DNA of 5,844 bases from positions 1 through 5,844 of the forward strand of contig CAAGJJ010000134.1 of the NCBI GenBank assembly GCA_900770165.1, written 5' to 3'. The DNA is from Clostridia bacterium. Lineage in GTDB: Bacteria > Bacillota > Clostridia > Oscillospirales > Acutalibacteraceae. Each line of letters starts with the position of its first letter. Position 1 is the stretch's first letter. The notes under the pieces were generated by a model. The model did no database searches and was not told where the DNA came from. It was given only the letters and a program-made list of their open reading frames with translations. Positions 5,820-5,844 of the stretch are shown piece by piece. Made by a program: the position numbers and the translations under genes.

Positions 5820-5844
5820 GTAATGAGCCGAGGAATATAATGCA

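Noticed and set aside
5711..5842. Short plus-strand frames after repeat C, for example ATG-initiated peptides of about 20 residues
   Set aside because: They are too short, lie within the long hairpin, and show no clear ribosome binding site or similarity to a known protein.

Overview
The window looks like chromosome from a low-GC, endospore-forming member of the Clostridia (Bacillota). The bases are strongly AT-rich, ribosome binding sites are purine-rich, promoters are of the TTGATA/TATAAT type, and a yaaL-bofA pair is present, whose products belong to sporulating Firmicutes. The exact genus cannot be read from the sequence. Every convincing gene lies on the minus strand, so the biological reading order runs from right to left.

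In that order: a repeat copy (C, 5601-5667); yaaL (DUF2508 family, 5189-5476), preceded by a possible sigma-E-type promoter; bofA (inhibitor of pro-sigma-K processing, 4852-5116), broken by a one-base frameshift near 4915; a 557-residue membrane-anchored or secreted protein with a C-terminal FGE-sulfatase/C-type-lectin-like domain (3031-4704); a 37-bp repeat copy (B, 2996-3032) at the stop codon of that gene; uvrA (77-2908) with its own sigma-A-like promoter and an adjacent palindrome; and a third repeat copy (A, 1-66) just after the uvrA stop.

The three repeats are one family with AAAGGGCAA/TTGCCC ends around a GGAACCGACCCC core. A and C carry the core twice, and C is inverted relative to A. 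B carries it once and matches A with exactly one 32-bp unit removed. A and B form terminator-like hairpins just behind two genes. They resemble REP-like or miniature mobile elements, but no transposase is in the window.

Functionally the window joins unrelated modules: a sporulation-linked pair (yaaL-bofA), a surface or adhesion-type protein of unknown ligand, and the damage-recognition ATPase of nucleotide excision repair. In Bacillus subtilis recR precedes yaaL; here the sequence upstream of yaaL is repeat C followed by about 175 bases with no credible gene. That last stretch folds into a long imperfect hairpin with a GAGA tetraloop (5731-5819), the least explained structure in the window.
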